The translations under genes and the position numbers were made by a program. From Vondammii sp040505895 (lineage in GTDB: Bacteria > Pseudomonadota > Gammaproteobacteria > Chromatiales > Chromatiaceae): DNA of 64,000 bases. The stretch covers positions 372,001 to 436,000 of the forward strand of contig JBEVXU010000016.1 of assembly GCA_040505895.1 (NCBI GenBank). Reading direction: 5' to 3'. Below are positions 43,780 to 51,461 of the stretch, piece after piece. The notes below the pieces were generated by a model. The model was not told where the DNA came from and ran no database searches. It was given only the letters and a program-made list of their open reading frames with translations. Every line of letters starts with the position of its first letter. The stretch's first letter is position 1.

Positions 43780-45060
43780 TTAGCTCCTGCCCGGCAGCCA
43801 CAGGGAGAGGCCGGGCCAGTAAGTGATAATAAGTACGGCGACAAGCAGGATCAGGAACCAGGGCAAGGTGGCCCGGTAGAGCTGCATTACCGGTTTGTTG
43901 AAACGGTAGCTTGCAATAAAGAGGTTCATCCCCACAGGCGGGGTAAAGTAGCCGATCTGCATGTTAGCGAGGAAGATGATACCGAAATGTACTGGATCAA
44001 TGCCATAGCCGATGGCGATAGGTAACAGCAGAGGTAGCACCAACACCAGGGCGGAGAAGATATCCAGCAATGTGCCGAGAGCCAACAGGAAGATATTGAG
44101 CAGAATTAGAAAGGTGAGTTTATTGCTGACCAGTGACTGCAGCGTCTCGAACAGACGGGCAGGCACTTCAGCATCGATCAGGTAGTTGGTAGAGGCAAGT
44201 GAGAGACCGAGGATAACCAGTATGCCACCGACCATGATCATCGATTCACGCATCACCTTGGGCAGTTGCCTGAGGCTGATCTCGCGCTTGATCAACACCT
44301 CCACAATAAAGAGATAGAGCACTGTGACGGCCGCCGCCTCGGAGATGGCAAAGAAGCCGCTGTAGATACCCCCCAGCACCAGTAGCGGTAGAGGTATCTC
44401 CCACCCTGCATCCCTAGCCGCTGCCAGGGCCTCTGATCTGTTGAAGGGTACTGCGTCTTGTCCACGGCTGTTGTAGATGCTCCAGAGGGAGAGCAGAGCC
44501 AACATCAGCAATCCCGGCAGTATGCCTGCAAGGAACATAGCGTTCACCGTGATGCCACCACCAATCCCCAACTGCTGTGCGATCACCGCATAGAGGATCA
44601 ACGGCAGTGCCGGGGCAAAAAGCAGGCCGAGGCTGCCCGAGGTGGTAACCAGACCGAGCCCAAAGTTCTCCTTGTAGCCGGACTGGGTGAGTGCAGGATA
44701 GAGCAGAGCACCCAAGGCGACGATGGTGACACCGGATGCACCGGTAAAGGCAGTAAAGAGCGCGCAGGCGATCAGCGAGACGATGGCCAGACCACCGGGC
44801 ATCCAACCGAGCAGTGCCTGGGTGAGGCGTACCAGGCGCTGAGGCGCCTTGCTCTCACCCAGGAGATAGCCGGCAAAGGTGAAGAGTGGGATGGCAAGCA
44901 GGATGGGCATCTCGGCGATGCGAAAGAACTCGATAGCAACAACAGAGAGATCTACCTCCGAGTGATAGAAGCCGAGCATGGCACTGGCGGCGATAATGGT
45001 AAACAGGGGCGCCCCCAGCAGTGCCAGAATCAGTAGCAGAAGCCCGGTGAGCACCATCAT
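43780..45060 (-). CDS. dctM: TRAP transporter large permease DctM
   Basis: 426 residues with about 12 membrane helices, the DctM length. Characteristic parts are ALLGAPLFTIIAASAMLGFY, FTAFTGASGVTIVALGALLY and IIFLANMQIGYFTPPVGMNL, the last containing the conserved PPVGMNLF. It couples Na+ or H+ gradients to solute uptake with DctP and DctQ. It overlaps dctQ by 4 nt. Confidence 0.95.
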   Translation of the reverse strand: MMVLTGLLLLILALLGAPLFTIIAASAMLGFYHSEVDLSVVAIEFFRIAEMPILLAIPLFTFAGYLLGESKAPQRLVRLTQALLGWMPGGLAIVSLIACALFTAFTGASGVTIVALGALLYPALTQSGYKENFGLGLVTTSGSLGLLFAPALPLILYAVIAQQLGIGGGITVNAMFLAGILPGLLMLALLSLWSIYNSRGQDAVPFNRSEALAAARDAGWEIPLPLLVLGGIYSGFFAISEAAAVTVLYLFIVEVLIKREISLRQLPKVMRESMIMVGGILVILGLSLASTNYLIDAEVPARLFETLQSLVSNKLTFLILLNIFLLALGTLLDIFSALVLVLPLLLPIAIGYGIDPVHFGIIFLANMQIGYFTPPVGMNLFIASYRFNKPVMQLYRATLPWFLILLVAVLIITYWPGLSLWLPGRS

Positions 45061-45536
45061 GACAACGGTTCCTTCTCCGGTCGGCCTTGCAGGCTATGGA
45101 GTAGAAAACGTAGGCCCATGACGACAAAGCCGATAGGGATAATCAGTTCGCACAGCCAGGCGGGGATATTGAGAAAGAGTATGGCGCCCTCTTCCATCTC
45201 GAAAAGAACAAAGCGCACCCCATGCCAGCTGACCAGCAGGCAGACGATAGCGGCGAAGCCGTCGGTAAGGCGGTTGATCCACGCCTTATGCCCATCCATC
45301 AGATAGTGGCTGATAACATCGATGCTTATGTGCCGGCTGTTACGGGTGGCAACCATAGCTCCCAGAAGTCCTACCCAAAGGACCATAATACGTAGAGAGG
45401 GATCGGCCCAGATAAAACCGGCATCGAAGAAATTGCGCAGAAAAATTTGTGCACCAGCAAGCAGTATCATCGCCGTAAGCAGTATCACCAACAGGCCATC
45501 TTCGATGATGGTGAGTAGTCGTGTCAGCCGTTTCAT
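45057..45536 (-). CDS. dctQ: TRAP transporter small permease DctQ
   Basis: 159 residues with four helices, including the typical LAGAQIFLRNFFDAGFIWAD and RNSRHISIDVISHYL. It overlaps dctM by 4 nt and follows dctP by 35 nt. Confidence 0.93.
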   Translation of the reverse strand: MKRLTRLLTIIEDGLLVILLTAMILLAGAQIFLRNFFDAGFIWADPSLRIMVLWVGLLGAMVATRNSRHISIDVISHYLMDGHKAWINRLTDGFAAIVCLLVSWHGVRFVLFEMEEGAILFLNIPAWLCELIIPIGFVVMGLRFLLHSLQGRPEKEPLS

Positions 45537-45571
45537 CTCAGTTCCATTGACAGGCTATGCACAATATTTCA

Positions 45572-46579
45572 TTACTGCCTGAACTCACTCAGCAACTTCT
45601 GCATCCTGCTGAATAGCGCTTTGGAGTAGGAGCCGTTATCACCCAGCACTTCGACGGCCCTATCTGTGGCTGCCCGCCACTTATCCATATCATCCAGTGC
45701 AGGGGTGTTGAATTGAATACCCTGATTTTTCAGCGCCTGACGGGCGTTGATATTATCTTTTCGATTCTGAGTATTGATCTTACGGAAAACATCACGCAAC
45801 TCCTGCTCAAGGGTCTCACGATCACCATTGGATAGTTTCTTAAGGGCCTTCTCATGAATCACCAGACTGGCATAGAGATAGAGCAGAGGAATATCGGTGA
45901 GATGCTTAATGCGCGTATGCCACTGCAGGGTAATGGCACCGATAGGTGATGTGCCCACAGTATTGATCAGGCCGGTCTGAAGGCCGGTGAGGACATCGGT
46001 CAGCGGCAGTGGAATGGGTGAGACACCCACTGCCTTAAAAGCGTGTTGACTGATGGGATCACCCTCAGGTGCCCACACCTTCTGTTGTTGTAGATCAGCC
46101 AGGTTATTGAGCTGGGTGTTTGACATCAGATAGGCAAAACCTCCTTCACTAAGCCCGTAACTGATGAAACCCCGTTTTTTAAGACCCGCCTCAATCTGCG
46201 GATCCATCGATTGACGTACATGATCAACCTCTTCATAAGAGCGGAAGAGAAAGGGTAGGCTGTAGAGATTGAGATCGGGATTGATCGCCGCCAGACCACC
46301 ACCGGTAATCGCCCCACCGTGGAGCTGACCGACACGGATCTTACGCATCAAACTCTTATCATTACCCATCACCCCACCGGGGTAGAAACGCAGTTTGACC
46401 CGCCCCTCTGTCTTCTCATCGATCACTTTTGCAGCCTGACGCATACTCTTCATCCAGTAGGTGCCGTCAGGAACCAGTGTCGCAATCTTCAGTTTGGTTG
46501 CCTGAACCTGGGGTGAGATCAGTGTGGAAAGCAGCAGTGCAATCCCCACAAGCAGATGATAATGATTAGAAGAAGTCAT
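45572..46579 (-). CDS. dctP: TRAP transporter substrate-binding protein DctP
   Basis: 335 residues from ATG 46579 (AAGGAG at 10 nt); the frame extends to 46600. The signal peptide ends at QVQA, then TKLKIATLVPDGTYWMKSMR begins the DctP fold. The conserved arginine region FYPGGVMGNDKSLMRKIRVG and GLQTGLINTVGTSPIGAITL are present. The solute is unknown; a YfcG/TtuD-like aromatic or keto acid is possible. The start overlaps the tatT gene by 14 nt, showing coupling. Confidence 0.92.
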   Translation of the reverse strand: MTSSNHYHLLVGIALLLSTLISPQVQATKLKIATLVPDGTYWMKSMRQAAKVIDEKTEGRVKLRFYPGGVMGNDKSLMRKIRVGQLHGGAITGGGLAAINPDLNLYSLPFLFRSYEEVDHVRQSMDPQIEAGLKKRGFISYGLSEGGFAYLMSNTQLNNLADLQQQKVWAPEGDPISQHAFKAVGVSPIPLPLTDVLTGLQTGLINTVGTSPIGAITLQWHTRIKHLTDIPLLYLYASLVIHEKALKKLSNGDRETLEQELRDVFRKINTQNRKDNINARQALKNQGIQFNTPALDDMDKWRAATDRAVEVLGDNGSYSKALFSRMQKLLSEFRQ

Positions 46580-47414
46580 CGGTAAGCAACTCCTTGGCAC
46601 GACGTTGGGCGATGGTATTACTCAGGGTGAGATCATGAACCAGAGGGTCGGCTGCGATAACCTCTTGCAGCAGGCGGTCGTGGAGTGCCTGATCAAACAC
46701 CAGGCGGGCATAGCTGCGGGCATACTCCACCTTGATGATCAGATCTCTGCCGCTGGAGTAGACAATAGCCTGTTCAAAATGGAGACGTCCGGTTTCCGGC
46801 TTGCCACCCAATTGTGGGGGAAGCTGAGAATGCATGATACCGAGATAGAGCTGGGCACGCCCTTTGGCATGGGCGGAATCACTATCCACCACCCACTGCA
46901 ATAACATCTCGACCCTGGGTAGATCAGCGATAGCATTCCAGTCGTCGCTATGAGCCCTGATCCACCCCGCCCAACTGGAGGCGTAGGCGTAGATCGATTT
47001 GATATGGTCAGGATCGAGGGTGTTAACGGCTGGGATAAAGTCATCAAAAGGGGCATGCTCCAGACTGCAGAACTTGGGCTCTTTGCCACACAGCGCCTTG
47101 CGGGCGTAGTTGAGGGCACGACTGCTCAAACGCTTACCGCGTACAGGATCTTCGATCAGCCCGGAGGCGTAGGCACCGTAGAGGTTGGCCCCGGCGATGA
47201 GCATGCCGGTATCATCCGGCGAGGCTTCGATCAGGCTATCGAGCAACAGCAGATAGGCGGGGGCACCAGCACGCACAGTGTCGGGGTCATCCTGGTTCAG
47301 CATGGCGCTTGCCAGATTGTCGGCCATGCGTTGGGTGGCAAAGGAGGCACAGCCCGCCACAGAGGCCAGCAGCAACGCCGTCACTAGGGTGCGTAGTGTT
47401 GAACCGATACTCAT
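46566..47414 (-). CDS. tatT: TRAP-associated lipoprotein TatT
   Basis: 282 residues from ATG 47414 (GGCGGAG just ahead), with lipoprotein signal ending SVAGC. The mature part is helical with TPR-like repeats (LIAGANLYGAYASGLIEDPV, AKGRAQLYLGIMHSQLPPQL), as in the TatT family known from Treponema pallidum Tp0956, which trimerises and docks onto a DctP protein. The gene is the first of the TRAP operon. Confidence 0.85.
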   Translation of the reverse strand: MSIGSTLRTLVTALLLASVAGCASFATQRMADNLASAMLNQDDPDTVRAGAPAYLLLLDSLIEASPDDTGMLIAGANLYGAYASGLIEDPVRGKRLSSRALNYARKALCGKEPKFCSLEHAPFDDFIPAVNTLDPDHIKSIYAYASSWAGWIRAHSDDWNAIADLPRVEMLLQWVVDSDSAHAKGRAQLYLGIMHSQLPPQLGGKPETGRLHFEQAIVYSSGRDLIIKVEYARSYARLVFDQALHDRLLQEVIAADPLVHDLTLSNTIAQRRAKELLTDDFF

Positions 47415-47560
47415 GACTCCGCCTGGGATGATTTCATTTAAGTATAGGCCACACACGGCCCACGAGAGGCCGGCATATCCCTTAATTCACTCTCCTCACG
47501 AAAACAGACCCGCAGGGCGCTCCTGCAACTAATGCAGATCCGGTGGCTTACATCATGGAG

Positions 47561-48124
47561 TTAAGTGTGCTTTGCTTTTACCCCATTGGCAAGCCTTGCA
47601 ACCAGCACTCCAGCCACCATACCAGCGACATGTCCAACCCATGAAATGTGTGGTCTTATATCAACCAGGCTTATAATCAAACCACCAAACAGGAAGATAA
47701 CCACAGTCGCTATAATTATATTTTTAAGCGTCCGTGAGTAGTAGGAGTCAGCAAGTAGATAGGCCCAATAACCCAACACAATCCCACTGACACCTGCATG
47801 GTAAGCGGTTGAGCCAAATGCCCAAGTCCCCAAGCCGCCTACCACTACCAGTAGGAATGTAACCTCCCAAAACAGTACACGCCCTTTACTCTGGACTAAC
47901 CAGCCAAGCAGGAGAAACGGTACAGAGTTACTCAACAGGTGCCAAACGCCATGATGCACCCAAGGTGCAAGGGGGATATGCCATAACCCCTCCATGGTAC
48001 GTGGAACAATTCCATAGACTCCAAATTCAAAACCCAAAAGGGTTTGTGCAAGCTGTACGACCCACATCAATGCAAGGAGGTAAAACGCATCGGGAACGCG
48101 CAATGCCGCTACTGAGTCAGACAC
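47561..48124 (-). CDS. Rhomboid-family intramembrane serine protease
   Basis: 187 residues with six helices. The catalytic Ser113 is in AYHAGVSGIVLGYW (GxSG) and the His165 in SWVGHVAGMVAG; the oxyanion region HHGVWHLLSNSVPFLLLGWL has the HxxxN-like pattern. It cleaves membrane proteins in or near their helices. The start overlaps the potassium channel gene by 16 nt, which places it inside the PspA-polyamine island and makes proteins of that island candidate substrates. Confidence 0.88.
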   Translation of the reverse strand: MSDSVAALRVPDAFYLLALMWVVQLAQTLLGFEFGVYGIVPRTMEGLWHIPLAPWVHHGVWHLLSNSVPFLLLGWLVQSKGRVLFWEVTFLLVVVGGLGTWAFGSTAYHAGVSGIVLGYWAYLLADSYYSRTLKNIIIATVVIFLFGGLIISLVDIRPHISWVGHVAGMVAGVLVARLANGVKAKHT

Positions 48125-49215
48125 GCTCTAACCTGTTGTTCCGTTACCGTTTGACCCTCATTAACCAATGTAATGATCGCATCACCACTGCACACTCTCG
48201 TGGGCTCCGGGTTGCACCGTACTTCACCATCAATCACATAAGCCATAGGTATACCGGCACCCGAAACAACAAATTGGCAGATCAAATCCTGCCAGCATCG
48301 ATCCTGAAAGTGGATATCGAAGCGATGCATATGGGCATTGTCATGTGTAAAAAAGTCCTCCAGCACCTCCTCTGTTCCAGGTGCAACCAGAGAGCGCACA
48401 AGAAACCCCGGATAGGCGCGGATGGGACGTATAACGATATCTGCCCCAGCTCTGCGCAGGCGCGCTCTATTGTCATCATTGATTGCTTCAGCCAAGACCA
48501 TGGCTTTAGAACCAATCTCACGAATACGATCCAGAACATCAAAAGTGAGGCTATCTGACTGCCGATCAGCATGGTCGCTTGCGATGACAATGATGTAACT
48601 TGCATCCGGTACATTTACAGCACGCAAGTTGTCTGAATTTTCTGCATTACCTGAGAAGTGAGTGACGCCAAATTCTGAAATCTCTTTAGGCAACATTCCA
48701 CTGAATTTATCCGTCAATATCTGCACCGGATATTCTGATAGCGTAGGAGTTGCTCTGATCTGCTTTACCAGTTTTAGTAAGTAGTTATCCGAGTCGATAG
48801 TAGGGGTATTGATTATCAGGATATGATCTTTCATATTCCATCTCCATCTGCCATTCTTCTTTTCCGTACCGATCCACAATCTATGTTCAATAAACTCTGT
48901 GATAATGTGGGCTAAAATAGAGATCCCTAAAACATACAGACAGATGATAGTAATTAAACGTCCGCCTGTGGTACTTGGGCTTATATCACCATAGCCCACG
49001 GTAGTAATTGTTGTTAAGCCCATCCACAGCGCGTCACCGAACGACTGCTCCTCAAAAAACATCATGCCCGCCGTATTAACAAGGACAAGCACAAATAGAA
49101 GTGCGATCAGCTTTATCAGCCTCAAGGAGAAGCTGGATGTATCATGACAGGTATATTCACTATAATGACGCTGCTTCCAACGCCTTCTCATCAACCGTGA
49201 AAATATTATCAACAC
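48109..49215 (-). CDS. Two-helix potassium channel with RCK domain
   Basis: 368 residues from a GTG with GAGG 4 nt ahead (ATG 49191 is an alternative). Two membrane helices flank the selectivity filter T72-V-G-Y-G-D77 (TTITTVGYGD). The cytoplasmic part is a TrkA-N/RCK domain beginning HILIINTPTIDSDNYLLKLV, with changed nucleotide-binding glycines, and a C-terminal TrkA-C-like part. It overlaps both the 108-residue gene upstream and the rhomboid gene downstream. Channel genes of this kind are known companions of PspA-polyamine clusters. Confidence 0.92.
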   Translation of the reverse strand: MLIIFSRLMRRRWKQRHYSEYTCHDTSSFSLRLIKLIALLFVLVLVNTAGMMFFEEQSFGDALWMGLTTITTVGYGDISPSTTGGRLITIICLYVLGISILAHIITEFIEHRLWIGTEKKNGRWRWNMKDHILIINTPTIDSDNYLLKLVKQIRATPTLSEYPVQILTDKFSGMLPKEISEFGVTHFSGNAENSDNLRAVNVPDASYIIVIASDHADRQSDSLTFDVLDRIREIGSKAMVLAEAINDDNRARLRRAGADIVIRPIRAYPGFLVRSLVAPGTEEVLEDFFTHDNAHMHRFDIHFQDRCWQDLICQFVVSGAGIPMAYVIDGEVRCNPEPTRVCSGDAIITLVNEGQTVTEQQVRACLTQ

Positions 49216-49535
49216 TTATCCTCAGATTGATAATATTGATTTACTTCTTCTATTATCCGGCGTTGAATTTCAATCTCATCGGTTACATCCAGACCATATT
49301 TCTCAGCCAGCTGAGCCAGCAGTTCCCTATTAAAAGAGAGCCCGATACGTGGTCGCTGCACCTTTCTATAAGGTAATCCAACTATTCTGCGAATAATATC
49401 ACTGGGCATTATTGATGCGTCTGCTGCTTCATAGCGAATTCTACGCATAATGTCCTGTTGAAAGGAGAAGTGCATCTGCAGTTTCTTGAGAACACTCTTC
49501 TCCTTTGTCCATCTAGTATTCGCTTTACTGTTCAC
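49209..49535 (-). CDS. Small basic protein of the PspA-polyamine island
   Basis: 108 residues, strongly basic at the start (MNSKANTRWTKEKSVLKKLQ), with the helix-rich IRYEAADASIMPSDIIRRIV followed by RPRIGLSFNRELLAQLAEKY. The second part resembles a ribbon-helix-helix DNA-binding arrangement, but I cannot identify the family with confidence. It overlaps the DUF4178-like gene by 11 nt and the channel gene by 7 nt, so it is certainly expressed with them. Confidence 0.65.
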   Translation of the reverse strand: MNSKANTRWTKEKSVLKKLQMHFSFQQDIMRRIRYEAADASIMPSDIIRRIVGLPYRKVQRPRIGLSFNRELLAQLAEKYGLDVTDEIEIQRRIIEEVNQYYQSEDKC

Positions 49536-50151
49536 TTGGCCACATCTCCTCTACCACATCTCCAGGGCAGATAGCGACCAGGGAGACATCGGTATCACCA
49601 TCACCCCACACTTCAACAGACAGATAACGACCCTCTACATCTCCAACACATTCGTGATAACGCAGCTCCTCGCCTTCATCATCTTCAGGTACTTTTCCAC
49701 CACAATCATGATTGTAGTAATAGGCTTCACCCTCTTTCATGCGTTGGGTATAACTATCTGCAAGCCAGCTTGCCAGCTCTTCAGGCTTCTCTTTCACCAT
49801 CAAGGTAACAAAATCATCGCCCCATAGCTGTGAAAACCCCTCTTCATCAAAGAGTGTTAATACCATTGATTCAGGCACTTTAACTGAGAAACAGAGAAGC
49901 GGATCACCATCATTATCATCAACCGAAAGATAATAGGTCTTGTTATCTTCACTGCGCAGGGTTAACTCTTTGGTGACCTCTGTTTCAGCGTATTGATAAC
50001 CGCCTACCTTGGTTACTTCCAACTGCTGGCCTTGTAATCCATTCGGCAGTGAGCGGCGCTGTTTAAAAGCAACAATATCCCCCACTTGCAACTGAACCGG
50101 ATCAGTCAATGTCCGAGGCGCATCATTGCCACCAAAGAATTTTTTAAACAT
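49525..50151 (-). CDS. DUF4178/DUF2491-like protein
   Basis: 208 residues. The N-terminal part (LQVGDIVAFKQRRSLPNGLQ and KTYYLSVDDNDGDPLLCFSV) has the layout of DUF4178, a beta-rich domain found beside PspA and DUF350; the E. coli neighbour YjfK (DUF2491) is a functional analogue by position. The acidic C-terminal half contains a His/Cys pair (YYYNHDCGGK, ELRYHECVGD) that could bind metal. Gene lies 113 nt after pspA and overlaps the next gene. Confidence 0.7.
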   Translation of the reverse strand: MFKKFFGGNDAPRTLTDPVQLQVGDIVAFKQRRSLPNGLQGQQLEVTKVGGYQYAETEVTKELTLRSEDNKTYYLSVDDNDGDPLLCFSVKVPESMVLTLFDEEGFSQLWGDDFVTLMVKEKPEELASWLADSYTQRMKEGEAYYYNHDCGGKVPEDDEGEELRYHECVGDVEGRYLSVEVWGDGDTDVSLVAICPGDVVEEMWPSEQ

Positions 50152-50264
50152 CTGATATACCCAAGGGCCGCAAAAAAACCGTCAAAAAATCCTGCCTATT
50201 TTTGGCAATACATTATTTCAGCGACCCTAAATCAAAGGCGCCTTACGATGCCGAATAGATTCAA

Positions 50265-50957
50265 CTACGCTTTCTGTTTTGCCTTGAGCCGCTCAAGAAT
50301 AGCGCTTTTCTTGGAACCGGCTGAGCCACCAATACCACTCTTCTTTAGACGCGCATCCAGATCATCACCCTGCTCTTGTTCTTCCATCCACTCACCAGCC
50401 TCCATATTGTCACGCCAATTCTGCTGTTTGGCTTTGACTCGATCCAATGCCTTAGAAACACGGTGCTGACTGGAGCTGGTGGCAGCTACGTTATTAGAGA
50501 TGCTTGTTGTTGCCTTTTGAACTTCCTTTATGGTCTTTACCTTTTCAAGATCACGCTTATTTTTTTGGATGATCTTTTCACGTGACCGGACCAGTTTATT
50601 GATGCCATTCACTTCACTCTCAAGCGCACTATGCTCAGCCGCTTTTTCATCACGCTCATTGGCGATCTCTTCCAAACGCTCGGCAACCTCTTCAGCCAGA
50701 GATTCTTCACCCGCATTCAGCGCATCAATAGCTTTAGCTTCATAGTCATCATAGTCCGTATTCAGACTATTGATTTCGCGTTTCAATTTGATTTCAGAGC
50801 CTTTTAAGCGGGTCAAACTCTGTTTTGCTTTGGCAATAGCCGTTTCGGCATCACGTATTTCCTGTTCCAGAATACGTATTGCATTCGCATCAACAACTGC
50901 CTCACCAGCTTCACTGGCACCGCCACGTATGGCAGTAAAAATATCTTTTAAAATACT
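50265..50957 (-). CDS. PspA/IM30 family protein
   Basis: 230 residues from ATG 50957 (AGAGG at 6 nt spacing). The product is almost wholly coiled coil, beginning MSILKDIFTAIRGGASEAGE and containing IRILEQEIRDAETAIAKAKQ, as in the YjfJ branch of PspA proteins; the N-terminal amphipathic membrane helix is weaker than in true PspA. A membrane-remodelling or protective role is expected. It overlaps the DUF2170 region by nothing significant (start 16 nt after that stop). Confidence 0.92.
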   Translation of the reverse strand, partial: SILKDIFTAIRGGASEAGEAVVDANAIRILEQEIRDAETAIAKAKQSLTRLKGSEIKLKREINSLNTDYDDYEAKAIDALNAGEESLAEEVAERLEEIANERDEKAAEHSALESEVNGINKLVRSREKIIQKNKRDLEKVKTIKEVQKATTSISNNVAATSSSQHRVSKALDRVKAKQQNWRDNMEAGEWMEEQEQGDDLDARLKKSGIGGSAGSKKSAILERLKAKQKA

Positions 50958-50973
50958 CATTTCAAGCCTCTGA

Positions 50974-51381
50974 TTATACAAGTAGGGGTTGGATGGCCTC
51001 TAAAACATCAATCGTGTTTTCTGCCTGAACTTCCAATTCATGTACAATAATTTCAAAACGTGTACCCAAAGCTATAGCGCCGAACAGGATGTAGGTATCA
51101 CCCTGTAGGCCAAAAGCACTCAGCGGTACGGCTGGAGCAAGCTGCAATAGCATTTTGTTGAGATTATCAACTTCACTGGACACCACCTCGCCCACACTAA
51201 ACAGCGGGGTTACCGCCAGCAGTTGTGTCTCTGTAAGTGCCAGATGAATGGGGAACTCATCGTTATTTGAACAGACAACCTCAAGTACACCATTGTCCAT
51301 CAGCAAGGCATCAAAGGATGTGCCTTCGTCCGTTATATGATCGTTTAATCGAAACGCCAGCTCTTCAAGCGTAATGGTCAT
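50974..51381 (-). CDS. DUF2170 family protein (YjfI-like)
   Basis: 135 residues; the pattern MTITLEELAFRLNDHI, then LEVVCSNNDEFPIHLALTET and FGLQGDTYILFGAIALGTRF is that of DUF2170, which is encoded next to pspA-like genes in E. coli (yjfI-yjfJ) and elsewhere. Function unknown. It begins the second half of the island and is preceded by the operator-rich promoter at 51408-51459. Confidence 0.88.
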   Translation of the reverse strand: MTITLEELAFRLNDHITDEGTSFDALLMDNGVLEVVCSNNDEFPIHLALTETQLLAVTPLFSVGEVVSSEVDNLNKMLLQLAPAVPLSAFGLQGDTYILFGAIALGTRFEIIVHELEVQAENTIDVLEAIQPLLV

Positions 51382-51407
51382 GCCATGCTCCTGTGTAGAG
51401 TTTACCC

Positions 51408-51459
51408 GCCATATTATGGCGAGCGACTAAAAGATATGCCATATTATGGCATGTGTCAA
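51408..51459 (-). promoter_or_regulatory. Promoter of the DUF2170-pspA operon with two 13-bp operators
   Basis: On the minus strand a -35 TTGACA (51459-51454) and a -10 TATCTT (51436-51431) are separated by 17 nt. A perfect dyad GCCATAATATGGC fills the spacer (51438-51450) and recurs downstream (51408-51420), 30 bp apart centre to centre, about where transcription begins. This is the usual layout of repressor operators. The second promoter half overlaps nothing coding. Confidence 0.8.
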
Positions 51460-51461
51460 AT

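Noticed and set aside
51408..51450. Eukaryotic-type CArG box
   Set aside because: The core matches CCATATTATGG, but in this bacterial promoter the dyads are best read as operators of an unknown regulator.
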